64,000 bases of DNA from positions 3,674,028 to 3,738,027 of the forward strand of contig NZ_QPFB01000001.1 in NCBI RefSeq assembly GCF_004348115.1, in the 5' to 3' direction. Made by a program: the position numbers and the translations under genes. This document shows positions 35,043 to 44,088 of this stretch, piece after piece. The notes beneath the pieces are model-generated. The model had not been told where the DNA came from and did not search any database. It saw nothing but the letters and a program-made list of their open reading frames with translations. The stretch comes from Stenotrophomonas sp. ATCM1_4 (GTDB lineage Bacteria > Pseudomonadota > Gammaproteobacteria > Xanthomonadales > Xanthomonadaceae). Every line of letters starts with the position of its first letter. Position 1 is the stretch's first letter.

Positions 35043-35047
35043 GGCGA

Positions 35048-36196
35048 TCAGGCCTGTTCGGGTTGACCGGCAATCCAGGTGGCCCGCACCTGCAGGGCCT
35101 CATCCAGCAACACGAAGTCCGCCGCGTAGCCGCCGGCGATATGCCCGTACCGCTCGCCCAGGCCAATGAACCGGGCCGGGTAGGTCGAAGCCATGCGCGA
35201 GGCTTCTGCCAGCGGCAGGCCCAGCAACTGCACGGTGTTGCGCACGGCCGTGGCCATGTCCAATGCCGAGCCCGCCAGCGAGCCGGCGGCATTGCGCACC
35301 ACGCCATCGACGGCGGTGATCACCTCCCCGTACAGCTCGAAGGCCGGGCTGTCCGAGCCGACCATCGGCATCGCATCGGTCACCAGGAACACCTTGCCGC
35401 GCGGCTTGGCCGCCAAGGCCACGCGCAGGCTGGCCGGGTGCACATGCACGCCGTCGACGATCACGCCACACCAGCTGTGGGGGTCCTCCAGCGCGGCACC
35501 GACGGTGCCGGGGTCACGCCCCTGCAACGGTGACATCGCGTTGTACAGGTGGGTGAAGCCGCTGACACCGGCATCCAGCCCGGCGCGGATTTCCTCGTAG
35601 GTCGCCGCGGTGTGGCCGGCCGCGACGATGGCGCCGTTGGCGACCATCTGGCGGATGGTTTCCACCGGCACGCGCTCGGGTGCCAGCGTGATCAGGGTGA
35701 CGCCGTTGTCCAGCGCGGTGGCCATGCGCACTTCATCGGCATCGGGCACGCGGAACTTGCCGGCATCGTGCGTGCCCTTGCGGGCCGGCGCGATGTACGG
35801 GCCTTCCAGGTGGATGCCAAGCACGCCGGGCACCTTGGCGGCGATGGCGTCGCGGGTGGCCTGCACCGCGCGCGCCATCACCTCGGCGTCGTCGCTGATC
35901 AGCGTCGGCAGCATGCCGGTGGTGCCGAACCGGCGGTGGCCGGACATCATCGTGCGCAGCGCATCGACGTCGGTCTGGTTGTTGAACAGCGCGCCACCGC
36001 CGCCGTTGACCTGCACGTCGATGAAGCCCGGCATCAGCCAGCCACCGCCCAGATCGACCTGGACATCGGCCGCCTGCAGCGACGCGTCGTCATCGGCGAG
36101 CACCGCGACGATGCGGCCGTCCTCCACCACCACCGCGACGTCGTCGCGGAAGTCCTCGCCGGCAAGGATCCGGCCGTTGCGCAGTACGGTGTTCAT
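35048..36196 (-). CDS. nagA: N-acetylglucosamine-6-phosphate deacetylase
   Basis: About 382 aa from ATG 36196, which overlaps the nagB-II stop by one base (TGATG). Amidohydrolase motifs: MPGFIDVQVNGGGG, the metal-site Glu in GIHLEGPYIAP, GHTAATYEE, FTHLYNAMSPL and the catalytic Asp in FLVTDAMPMVG. It removes acetate from GlcNAc-6-phosphate in the cytosol to give glucosamine-6-phosphate for NagB-II. Identification is firm. Confidence 0.96.
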   Translation of the reverse strand: MNTVLRNGRILAGEDFRDDVAVVVEDGRIVAVLADDDASLQAADVQVDLGGGWLMPGFIDVQVNGGGGALFNNQTDVDALRTMMSGHRRFGTTGMLPTLISDDAEVMARAVQATRDAIAAKVPGVLGIHLEGPYIAPARKGTHDAGKFRVPDADEVRMATALDNGVTLITLAPERVPVETIRQMVANGAIVAAGHTAATYEEIRAGLDAGVSGFTHLYNAMSPLQGRDPGTVGAALEDPHSWCGVIVDGVHVHPASLRVALAAKPRGKVFLVTDAMPMVGSDSPAFELYGEVITAVDGVVRNAAGSLAGSALDMATAVRNTVQLLGLPLAEASRMASTYPARFIGLGERYGHIAGGYAADFVLLDEALQVRATWIAGQPEQA

Positions 36197-37224
36197 CAGA
36201 CCGTTTCCGTGACCTTGTTCAGGTGCGGCGGCAAATCCGGATTGTGGCCACGGCGCAGGGCCAGCGCGTTGATGGCCCGGTAAAAGCTCTGGATGGTGAG
36301 CAGCGGCGCGCACAGCGGGTGCGGCGCGACCACGGTCGGCAGGCTGCCGCCTTCGCCGGCCAGCCACACCTGCGCGCCACGCGCGGCGAACTCCTCGGCC
36401 ACGGCGCGGGTGCCACTGCCGGTTTCATCCGGCTGGGCGAAGGCCAGCACCGGGAAGTCGCGGCCGACCAGCGCCATCGGGCCGTGCTTCACTTCCGCCG
36501 AGCTGTAGCCCTCGGCGTGCAGGCCACAGGTTTCCTTGAACTTGAGCGCGGCCTCCTGCGCGGCGGCCAGGCCCGGGCCGCGGCCCAGCACGAACAGGTT
36601 GTGGGCATCGACCAGGCCATCGGTCAGCGCGGTCCAGTCGCATTCCCAGGCCTGGGACATGGCGGCCGGCAGGGCGTCGAGCGAAGCGATCAGCGCCGGA
36701 TCGTTCTTCCAGTAAGCGCCGAGCTGCAGGATCGCGGCCAGCGAGGCCAGGTAGCTCTTGGTCGCCGCGACGCTGCGCTCGGCACCGGCGCCCAGCGGGA
36801 TCACCGTGTCGGCCAGCTGCGCCAGCGGCGAATCCTCGACGTTGACCAGCGCCACCACGCGCGCGCCGCCGGCCTTGGCGGCCTCGGTGTTGCGCAGCAG
36901 GTCCGGGCTCTTGCCCGACTGCGAAATCACGATGTACAGCGCGCCGCGCACCTGCAGCGGCGCTTCGTAGACCGAGCCCACCGACGGCGACGCCGAGGCC
37001 GTCACCAGGCCCAGCTGGGTCTCGAACAGGTACTTGCCGTAGGTTGCCGCGTGATCGGAACTGCCGCGTGCGCAGGTGACCACGAACGGCGGCGGGTTCT
37101 GCCGCAGGTCGTTGGCCAGTGCCTGGACCACCTCGCGGTTGCGCGCGAACTGGGCGGCGATGACCGAGGCGCTTTGCGCGGCCTCGTTGAACATCAGGGT
37201 TTGCGTCTCACTCGGCAGTGCCAT
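36196..37224 (-). CDS. nagB-II: SIS-domain glucosamine-6-phosphate deaminase (NagB-II type)
   Basis: 342 aa with two SIS domains and no glutaminase domain, so it is not GlmS. Motifs: CARGSSDHAATYGKYLFE, VISQSGKSPDLLRN, AAERSVAATKSYL-like segment and GYSSAEVKHGPMAL, with LRRGHNPDLPPHLNKVT at the end. It converts glucosamine-6-phosphate to fructose-6-phosphate and ammonia, replacing classical NagB as in Xanthomonas and Shewanella. It lies 6 bp after nagQ and overlaps nagA by one base. Confidence 0.93.
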   Translation of the reverse strand: MALPSETQTLMFNEAAQSASVIAAQFARNREVVQALANDLRQNPPPFVVTCARGSSDHAATYGKYLFETQLGLVTASASPSVGSVYEAPLQVRGALYIVISQSGKSPDLLRNTEAAKAGGARVVALVNVEDSPLAQLADTVIPLGAGAERSVAATKSYLASLAAILQLGAYWKNDPALIASLDALPAAMSQAWECDWTALTDGLVDAHNLFVLGRGPGLAAAQEAALKFKETCGLHAEGYSSAEVKHGPMALVGRDFPVLAFAQPDETGSGTRAVAEEFAARGAQVWLAGEGGSLPTVVAPHPLCAPLLTIQSFYRAINALALRRGHNPDLPPHLNKVTETV

Positions 37225-37230
37225 GGATCG

Positions 37231-38340
37231 TTACTCGGAAAGGTCGGGGGGGGATGAGGGAGGCCGCGCCGGCTGCTGCCGCAACGGTGCGGTGGAACCG
37301 CGCACCACCAGCTGCGGCACGAAGCCCTGGTTGTGCAGCTGCACCGGGGCGTCGTCATAGGCATCGGTGCGCAACTGGCTGATCAGCAGCCGCGCGGCAT
37401 GCCGGGCGATGTCGCCGGTGGCCTGCTTGGCGGTGGTCAGCGCCGGCCACGACTGGCGCGAGAACGGGCTGTCCTCGAAGCCGGCGATGGACAGGTCGTA
37501 CGGCACGTTGAGCCCGGCCGAATTGGCCGCGGCCAGCACGCCGGCGGCGATCTCGTCGTTGGAGCCGAAGATGGCCGTGGGCGGCTCGCGCAGCGCCAGC
37601 AGGCGGCGTGCCCCCCGGAAACCATCGTCGAAGGTGTAGTCACCCGGGATCACCAGGTGCTTGTCCAGCGGGATGCCGTAGTCCTTCAACGCGGCCTCGT
37701 AGCCGGCGTAGCGCTCGCCGCTGGAGTGGTGCGAGGTACCGCCCCACAGGAAGCCGATGCGCTGGTGGCCCAGTTGGATCAGATGCTCGGTAATCTCGTA
37801 GGCGGCGTCGCGGTCGTCGACGAACACGCACGGGCCATCGCCCGGGTCCTCGGTGGCGGCGATGATGCGCACGTTCTTGATCCCGCGCGCGTTCAACGCG
37901 GCGACCAGCTCCGGCCGCTCGGACATCGGCGCGGTCAGCACCAGCCCGGCCAGGCGCGAGCGCTGCACCCAGTCGGCCAGCTCCTCGGCCAGCATCGGCG
38001 AGGTGGAATCGCAGGGGTGGATCTGCAGCCCGAAGCCGGTTTCACGGCAGGCCGAGAGCACGCCGTTCTGCACGCCGATGATGTGGTACGGGTTCGGGTT
38101 GTCGTAGACCAGCCCGATCACGAAGGTGGTGTTGCTGCGCAGGTTGCGTGCGGACGGGTCCGGCTCGTAGTCCAGCTCGGCCACGGCCCGCAGCACCCGT
38201 GCCCGGGTGGCCTGCATCACCGAGGGTTCGTTGTTGATCACCCGCGACACGGTCTTCAGGGAGACCTTTGCCCGCTCGGCGACGTCCTTGATGGTGGGTC
38301 TGCGCATTACCGGTTCCCGCGTTGGCTCGATGGTCGCCAT
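37231..38340 (-). CDS. nagQ: LacI-family transcriptional repressor of GlcNAc genes
   Basis: About 369 aa from ATG 38340. A downstream ATG at 38307 (MRRPTIKDVAERAK) has a better Shine-Dalgarno (GGGAA) and is equally credible. N-terminal LacI helix-turn-helix: TIKDVAERAKVSLKTVSRVI. A periplasmic-binding-protein-like sensor domain follows (GLVYDNPNPYHIIGVQNGVL, FGSNDEIAAGVL). In Xanthomonas NagQ represses GlcNAc genes. The boxes at 39696 and 39929 are likely targets. It lies 10 bp after nagP. Confidence 0.92.
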   Translation of the reverse strand: MATIEPTREPVMRRPTIKDVAERAKVSLKTVSRVINNEPSVMQATRARVLRAVAELDYEPDPSARNLRSNTTFVIGLVYDNPNPYHIIGVQNGVLSACRETGFGLQIHPCDSTSPMLAEELADWVQRSRLAGLVLTAPMSERPELVAALNARGIKNVRIIAATEDPGDGPCVFVDDRDAAYEITEHLIQLGHQRIGFLWGGTSHHSSGERYAGYEAALKDYGIPLDKHLVIPGDYTFDDGFRGARRLLALREPPTAIFGSNDEIAAGVLAAANSAGLNVPYDLSIAGFEDSPFSRQSWPALTTAKQATGDIARHAARLLISQLRTDAYDDAPVQLHNQGFVPQLVVRGSTAPLRQQPARPPSSPPDLSE

Positions 38341-38350
38341 GATGCTTGAT

Positions 38351-39646
38351 TCACGCGCCACGCGCCCTGCCCGCGTTGTGGCCCAGGGTGCCGAAGAACA
38401 GGATGTACAGGTAGCACGGGACCATCAGCGCGGCGAACACCAGCTGGAAGTGTTCCGGGTACGCATGCTTGAGCAGGGCGAAGGCCTGCGGGATGATCGC
38501 GCCGCCGGCGATGCCCATCACCAGCAGGGCCGAGCCGGTCTGGGTGAAGCGGCCCAGGCCGCGGATGGCCAGCGGGAAGATCGCCGGCCACATCATGGCG
38601 TTGGCGAAACCCAGCGCGGCGACGAACCCCACCGAGACATAGCCATGGGTGAAGTAGGCGCCCAGGGTGAACACCACGCCCAGCACCGCCGACACCGCCA
38701 GGTACTTCTCCTGCGAGATGAAGCGCGGGATCAGCACCAGCCCGGCCACGTAGCCGACCAGCATCGCGAACAGGGTGTAGGACGTGAACAGCTTGGTCTG
38801 GTCCAGCGGCAGGCCGAAGGCATTGCCGTAGGTGCCGATCGCGTCGCCGGCCATCACTTCCACGCCGACGTACACGAACAGGCACAGCACGCCCAGCCAC
38901 AGGTGCGGGAACTGGAAGATGCTGCGCCGGGCGGCCTTGCCATCATTGGCGGCGGCATTGGCCTGGTCCGGCTTCACTTCCGGCAGCGGCGAGAACAGCA
39001 CGCCCACGGCGACCAGCAGCAGCACGCCGGCGATGGCCATGTACGGGGTGTGGATCTTGGCGGCGAAGGCATTCAGCAGTTCGGTCTTGGTGGCCGCGTC
39101 GGCCGCCTGCACCTGGGCTTCCAGGTCACCGATGCCGTGCAGCACCAGCGAGCCGATCACCACCGGCGCGAGGATGCCGGCGATCTTGTTGCAGATGCCC
39201 ATCAGCGCGATGCGCTGGGCCGCCCCCTCGATCGGGCCGAGGATGCTGATGTACGGGTTGACCGCGGTCTGCAGCAGCGCCATGCCGCCACCGATCACGA
39301 ACAGCCCGCCCAGCGCGCCGCCGAACCAGCGGCGGGTGGCGAACTCGCCGAAGGCCATCGCACCGACCGCCATCACCGCCAGGCTCAGCGCCAGGCCCTT
39401 CTTCATGCCGGTGCGGTTGAGGATGAACGAGGCCGGCAGGGCCAGGAAGAAGTAGGACAGGTAGAACACCATCAGCACGAGGAAGGCCGAGACCTCGCTG
39501 ACGTCGAAGGCCAGCCGCACGAAGGTGATCAGCGGCCCGTTGATCCAGGTACAGAAGCCGATGATGAAGAACAGCACGCCGACGATGGCGATGGACGACA
39601 ACGTACTGGTGCGCGGCGGATAGGCGGGAACAGCAGACATGGGCAA
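38351..39646 (-). CDS. nagP: N-acetylglucosamine transporter, MFS (FucP-like)
   Basis: 431 aa, twelve predicted membrane helices. FucP/NagP-type features: FFIIGFCTWINGPLITF, the FLALPASFILNRTG loop and GGGMALLQTAVNPYISILG. It is proton-coupled uptake of GlcNAc across the inner membrane. It is the first gene of the minus-strand nag operon, preceded by a recognisable promoter with an operator just downstream of the -10. Assignment to GlcNAc rests on the neighbouring nagQ, nagB-II and nagA. Confidence 0.92.
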   Translation of the reverse strand: MPMSAVPAYPPRTSTLSSIAIVGVLFFIIGFCTWINGPLITFVRLAFDVSEVSAFLVLMVFYLSYFFLALPASFILNRTGMKKGLALSLAVMAVGAMAFGEFATRRWFGGALGGLFVIGGGMALLQTAVNPYISILGPIEGAAQRIALMGICNKIAGILAPVVIGSLVLHGIGDLEAQVQAADAATKTELLNAFAAKIHTPYMAIAGVLLLVAVGVLFSPLPEVKPDQANAAANDGKAARRSIFQFPHLWLGVLCLFVYVGVEVMAGDAIGTYGNAFGLPLDQTKLFTSYTLFAMLVGYVAGLVLIPRFISQEKYLAVSAVLGVVFTLGAYFTHGYVSVGFVAALGFANAMMWPAIFPLAIRGLGRFTQTGSALLVMGIAGGAIIPQAFALLKHAYPEHFQLVFAALMVPCYLYILFFGTLGHNAGRARGA

Positions 39647-39695
39647 GGCTCCTGCGAATGCGGGATACGGATCGGGGCCGCTCGGGAAGACGTGG

Positions 39696-39709
39696 GAACA
39701 ACGTTGTCA
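39696..39709. promoter_or_regulatory. Putative NagQ operator for nagP operon
   Basis: GAACAACGTTGTCA contains the perfect 10-bp palindrome ACAACGTTGT (39698-39707). It matches the other two boxes (39929, 46706) at the TCA-flanked right arm, and it lies directly downstream of the nagP -10, a typical repressor position. Confidence 0.7.
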
Positions 39710-39711
39710 CA

Positions 39712-39741
39712 TTTATGGTTTGCTGCTGACGGATTTGTCAA
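39712..39741 (-). promoter_or_regulatory. Promoter of the nagP operon
   Basis: On the minus strand, -35 TTGACA (39741-39736) and -10 CATAAA (39717-39712) are separated by 18 bp. The LacI-type palindrome follows immediately. Confidence 0.55.
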
Positions 39742-39928
39742 CAACGCGTGATCGCCCGGCCGATACTTGCATTTGAGAGCAATCGGCGCGAACGCCGGAG
39801 GGATCAGGCTTTCCCTCGCAAAACCCCTATACGTCGGCATGCCATCGCCGGGGACGGCGGAAAATCGCTTTCCCGCGAGGTTTGCGCAATCGCGCTGCGG
39901 CGCAGCATCGAAAGTTGTAATTACTCGT

Positions 39929-39942
39929 TGACATCGTTGTCA
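39929..39942. promoter_or_regulatory. Putative NagQ operator for the first kinase-receptor module
   Basis: TGACATCGTTGTCA, with arms TGACA/TGTCA. The same 15 bases including the leading T occur at 46705-46719. The overlapping TTGACA (39928-39933) could be the -35, with a weak TACAGA 16 bp on. This would let the repressor block polymerase binding directly. Confidence 0.7.
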
Positions 39943-40009
39943 GAACGATTACAGACTCGGCCCCCGAACGGCGCCCCCGACGGGCGCTCCCATGCCATAG
40001 GGAAACCGA

Positions 40010-41032
40010 GTGACTGCAGTCGCCCCCCCGCTACAGAGCACCCGCCCTGCGCTCGCGCCCCGGCCCTTCTTCGCGGCCGACGTCGGCGGCACCCACGTCC
40101 GCGTGGGCCTGATCCAGGCCGGCAGCGGGCTGGGCCCGGCCGTGGAGGTGCTGTCCTACCGCAAGTACCGCAACGCCGATTACCCCGGGCTGGGCGCGAT
40201 CCTGGCCGACTTCGCCAGCAGCCAGCCGCCGGTCGCCGAGTGCGTCATCGCCACCGCCGGCTACGCGCTGCCCGATGGCACCGTGATCTCCGCCAACCTG
40301 CCCTGGCCGCTGTCGTCCAACCGCATCCGCGAGGACCTCGGCTTCGACGCCGTCCATCTGGTCAACGACTTCGAAGCCGTCGCCCATGCCGCCGCGCACA
40401 TCAACGGCAGCCAGGTGCTGCAGCTGACCGGCCCGGCCGAGGCCCCGCGCGGCCCGACCCTGGTGGTCGGCCCCGGCACCGGCCTGGGCGCGGCGGTGTG
40501 GATCCCGGTCGGCAACCGCTCGGTGGTGTTGGCCACCGAGGCCGGCCAGGCCTCGCTGGCCGCCAGCACCGAGCTGGAGATGGCGGTGCTGCAGCAGATG
40601 CTGCGTGGCCGCAGCCACGTCTCCATCGAGCACGGTGCGTTGTCCGGCCCGGGCCTGCTCAACCTCTACACCGCCCTGTGCGCGGTGCGCGGCGTCGCCC
40701 CCACGCATGCCACGCCGGACGCGGTCAGCGCCGCGGCCTGCGACGGCAGTGACCCGCTGGCGGTGGAAACCCTGGAACTGTTCTGCGGGATCCTCGGCTC
40801 CACCACCGGCGACATGGCCCTGCTCTATGGCGTGCAGGGCGGCATCTATCTGGCGGGCGGGATCCTGCCGAAGATCAGTCAGTTCCTCTTGAACAGCGCC
40901 TTCGTCGAACGCTTCCTCAACAAGGGGCCGATGGGCAAGGCGCTGCAAAGCATTCCCGTGAAGCTGGTAGAGCACGGGCAACTGGGCGTGATCGGCGCGG
41001 CCAGTTGGTATCTGGAAAAGTCGGCCACCTGA
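40010..41032 (+). CDS. nagK: Glucokinase-family GlcNAc kinase, copy A
   Basis: 340 aa of the bacterial glucokinase (Glk) family. Motifs: FFAADVGGTHVRVG phosphate loop (Asp24 onward), LVNDFEAVAH, VVGPGTGLGAAVW and the sugar-site GIYLAGGILPK. In Xanthomonas such proteins beside GlcNAc genes were named NagKIIA/B, and GlcNAc-6-phosphate formation is expected. It is the first gene of module A and is followed 92 bp later by a TonB-dependent receptor. A closely similar copy is at 46784, where the C-terminal 40 residues are nearly the same. Confidence 0.88.
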   Translation: MTAVAPPLQSTRPALAPRPFFAADVGGTHVRVGLIQAGSGLGPAVEVLSYRKYRNADYPGLGAILADFASSQPPVAECVIATAGYALPDGTVISANLPWPLSSNRIREDLGFDAVHLVNDFEAVAHAAAHINGSQVLQLTGPAEAPRGPTLVVGPGTGLGAAVWIPVGNRSVVLATEAGQASLAASTELEMAVLQQMLRGRSHVSIEHGALSGPGLLNLYTALCAVRGVAPTHATPDAVSAAACDGSDPLAVETLELFCGILGSTTGDMALLYGVQGGIYLAGGILPKISQFLLNSAFVERFLNKGPMGKALQSIPVKLVEHGQLGVIGAASWYLEKSAT

Positions 41033-41124
41033 GCCTTCGCAGCATAAGCAACAGATCCACCAGCAATACCCAGCAGTAACGCGGCACCCCGGTGCCATCC
41101 AATCTGATGTTGAGGAGAGACAAC

Positions 41125-43797
41125 ATGCATCGCAAGACCCTGCTTTCGGCAGCGATCGTCAGCTGCCTTGCTTTCAGTGCCCACGCGCAGGAAGCCGCCC
41201 CCACCGCCACCGACCTGGACACCGTGGTCGTCACCGGCATCCGCGGCTCGATGGAAAAGTCGCTGGACACCAAGCGCGAAGCCAATGCCCGCGTTGAAGT
41301 GGTGACCGCAGAAGACGTCGGCAAGCTGCCGGCGCACAACGTCGCCGACACCCTGCAGCGCCTGCCGGGCGTGAACATCAGCTCCTCCAGCGCCGACGAA
41401 GGCGGCTTCGACGAAGCCGACCGCGTCAGCCTGCGCGGCACCAGCCCGAGCCTGACCCAGACCCTGATCAACGGCCACACCGTCGGCTCGGCCGACTGGT
41501 TCGTGCTGTCCCAGGCCGGCAACGTCGGCCGCAGCGTCAGCTACTCGCTGCTGCCGTCGGAGCTGGTCAGCTCGGTGGAAGTGAACAAGTCCTCGCAGGC
41601 CAAGCTGATGGACGGTGGCACCACCGGCACCGTCAACATCATCACCCGCAAGCCGCTGCAGTTCGCCAAGCAGTTCACCGCCGAAGCATCGATCGGCGCA
41701 GTGCGCTCGGACCAGGCCGAATCGACCGACCCGCAGCTGTCGGCCCTGTTCAACTACAAGAACGAAGACGGCACCTTCGGCGTGATGGTGCAGGGCTTCA
41801 GCCAGAAGCGCGAGCTGCGCCGCGAAGCCCAGGAGTTCCCGGGTGGCTGGTTCAAGATGGGCCGCAATGCCGATGGCACGGTCAACGCCCTGGGCCAGAG
41901 CAATCCGGACCTGCTCGATGTGTGGGCCCCGAGCCTGCTCGGCTCCACGCTGTTCGAACAAACCCGCGAGCGCAAGGGCGGCCTGGTCGAGATCCAGTTC
42001 AAGCCCAACGATGACCTGACCCTGGGCGTGAGCGGCTTCAGCTCCAAGCTCGACGCCAACAACTACAACCGCAACTTCATGCTGTGGGGCGGCAACTTCG
42101 CCAACTCGCAGGCCCCGCAGGCCGGTTACGTGGTCAAGGACGGCGTGCTCACCAACGCCACCTACGCAGGCGTGGCAGGCACCAACTACGGTGTCTACGA
42201 CATGATCTACCGCGAGTCGTCGGCCAAGACCAACTACCTGACCTTCGACGCGGACTGGCAGATCAACGACAGCCTGACCTCCAGGTTCCAGGCCGGCAGC
42301 ACCAAGGGCGAAGGCAAGACCGCCCGCCAGTACATCGCCGAGGTCACCCTGGCCAATGGCGGCGGCGCCAGCTGGAGCACCCATGGCAACAGCTCGCCGA
42401 CCGACTGGAGCCTGGGCGGCGACCTGAGCCCGTCCGGCGTGACCAGCTTCGGCACCTGGGGCAACCAGCAGATCGTGGCCGAGGACAAGGAAAAGTGGGC
42501 CACGCTCGACTTCAACCAGTACATGGATACCGGCGTGCTGAGCTCGCTGGACTTCGGCCTGCGCTTTGCCAAGCACAGCCGTGAAGCCATGTCGCCGGAA
42601 GGCGCCAGCCCGGGCGACATCTGGTCGGACCTGCAGAACGGCGCCACCGCCAACTACCCCAGCGGCTTCGCCAGCGGCATCGGCGGCAACTTCCCGCGCA
42701 ACCTGTGGTACTTCACCCCGGGCGCGCTGAAGGAAGCCATCACCAACAACTCCACCTGGCTGTCCAACAACGACGGCCCGACCGGCCGCCACAACTACGG
42801 CTCGGAATGGAAGGTCGAGGAGAAGAACCTGGCCGCCTACGTCCAGGCCAACTTCACCGGCGACAACTGGGCCGGCAACATCGGCCTGCGCTACGTCAGC
42901 GTGAACCAGGACATCGACTCCTACCGTGCGGTCAGCAATGCCGCCAACGCTGACGTGAGCAGCCTGTTCGGCATGTGGGAGGCGCTGGCATACAGCAACA
43001 CCCACCGTCGCCTGCTGCCCAGCGCCAACTTCAAGTTCGACCTGGCCGAGAACCTGGTGTTCCGCGTCGCCGCTTCGCAGACCCAGACCCTGCCGGACTA
43101 CTCGGCACTGGGTGCTTCGGCCTCCGGCTCGGACCTGGACAAGACCGGTTCGGCCGGCAACCCGAACCTGAAGCCGGTGGTCTCCACCAACTTCGACGCC
43201 AACGTGGAGTGGTACTTCATGCCGCGCGGCCTGCTGTCGTTCGGCGTGTTCTCGATGAACATGAAGGACTACGTGGCCTACGGCACCGAGAAGCAGATGC
43301 TGTTCAGCGAGCTGACCAATCAGCTTGAGCAGTACGAGATCTCGCTGCCGACCAACGCCGACGCGCAGGTGCAGGGCCTGGAAGTGGCTTACCAGCAGCC
43401 GATCGGCGAGTACTTCGGCATCGATGCCAACTACACCTACTCCGACGGCAGCACCTCGCACACCTGGGCCGACGGCAGCAACAACCTGCTCGGCAACTCG
43501 AAGGACACCTACAACGTCGGTGCCTACTTCGAGAACGACACCTTCGGTGCGCGCGTCGGCTACACCTACCGCTCCTCGTTCCTGATCGGCCTGTCCTCGG
43601 TGAATCCGTACTACCAGGATTCGTTCGGCACCGTGTCGGTCTCGTTGAACTACAAGGCCACCGACTGGCTGAGCTTCAGCCTGGATGCGCTGAACCTCAA
43701 CGACCCGACCTACAAGTACTACCAGAGCTCGGCCATTCCGGTTGCGTTCTACAACAACGGTCGCCAGTACTACTTGAACGCCCGCATCAAGTTCTGA
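41125..43797 (+). CDS. TonB-dependent receptor, GlcNAc-oligomer type, module A
   Basis: About 890 aa from ATG 41125 after GAGGAGA. The signal peptide ends at SAHAQ (about residue 21) and the TonB-box-like DTVVVTG follows shortly after. The plug domain has VEVVTAEDVGKLPAHNVAD, LQRLPGVNISS and VSLRGTSPS. A 22-strand barrel ends in the aromatic-terminated YYLNARIKF expected for outer-membrane insertion. It imports a large ligand with ExbBD-TonB energy. Ligand assignment to GlcNAc oligomers is inferred from neighbours. It is followed by a strong terminator. Confidence 0.92.
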   Translation: MHRKTLLSAAIVSCLAFSAHAQEAAPTATDLDTVVVTGIRGSMEKSLDTKREANARVEVVTAEDVGKLPAHNVADTLQRLPGVNISSSSADEGGFDEADRVSLRGTSPSLTQTLINGHTVGSADWFVLSQAGNVGRSVSYSLLPSELVSSVEVNKSSQAKLMDGGTTGTVNIITRKPLQFAKQFTAEASIGAVRSDQAESTDPQLSALFNYKNEDGTFGVMVQGFSQKRELRREAQEFPGGWFKMGRNADGTVNALGQSNPDLLDVWAPSLLGSTLFEQTRERKGGLVEIQFKPNDDLTLGVSGFSSKLDANNYNRNFMLWGGNFANSQAPQAGYVVKDGVLTNATYAGVAGTNYGVYDMIYRESSAKTNYLTFDADWQINDSLTSRFQAGSTKGEGKTARQYIAEVTLANGGGASWSTHGNSSPTDWSLGGDLSPSGVTSFGTWGNQQIVAEDKEKWATLDFNQYMDTGVLSSLDFGLRFAKHSREAMSPEGASPGDIWSDLQNGATANYPSGFASGIGGNFPRNLWYFTPGALKEAITNNSTWLSNNDGPTGRHNYGSEWKVEEKNLAAYVQANFTGDNWAGNIGLRYVSVNQDIDSYRAVSNAANADVSSLFGMWEALAYSNTHRRLLPSANFKFDLAENLVFRVAASQTQTLPDYSALGASASGSDLDKTGSAGNPNLKPVVSTNFDANVEWYFMPRGLLSFGVFSMNMKDYVAYGTEKQMLFSELTNQLEQYEISLPTNADAQVQGLEVAYQQPIGEYFGIDANYTYSDGSTSHTWADGSNNLLGNSKDTYNVGAYFENDTFGARVGYTYRSSFLIGLSSVNPYYQDSFGTVSVSLNYKATDWLSFSLDALNLNDPTYKYYQSSAIPVAFYNNGRQYYLNARIKF

Positions 43798-43833
43798 TCC
43801 ATCCCGGCACGCAACATCGCCGGACAGCGTGAC

Positions 43834-43869
43834 GCGCCGGGCCTGGATCACTCCGGGCCCGGCGTTTTT
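43834..43869 (+). terminator. Rho-independent terminator after receptor A
   Basis: Stem CGCCGGGCC (43835-43843) and GGCCCGGCG (43856-43864), loop of 12 nt, then TTTTT. It separates the receptor from the hexosaminidase gene, which therefore may have its own promoter in 43870-44088. No clear promoter was seen there. Confidence 0.85.
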
Positions 43870-44088
43870 CGTTGGGAGTGCGCCACGCCCCTCCACCGGC
43901 ATGCCGGCCGATGGTGGGCGTCCCGCAACGTGTCCCCTTGGGCACCTTCCGCGCAGGGTCCGGCGCTGCCGTTGCACAATCCTGCTTTCGTCGTGCCGCG
44001 CATGACCCGGCACTGCACTGCCCGCAATCCCGCACCACCTGCCAGGCCTGGCCCGGCACCACCGCCTTACAACAGGAGCTCCGCCCCG

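Larger units (their letters stand above)
39647..40009. other. 363-bp divergent nagP / nagK control region
   Basis: No gene is seen. Besides the nagP promoter and its operator on one side and the nagK-side operator on the other, the middle (39745-39900) shows no repeat or RNA structure I can defend. A C/G-rich stretch of about 50 bp precedes the kinase start. Confidence 0.6.
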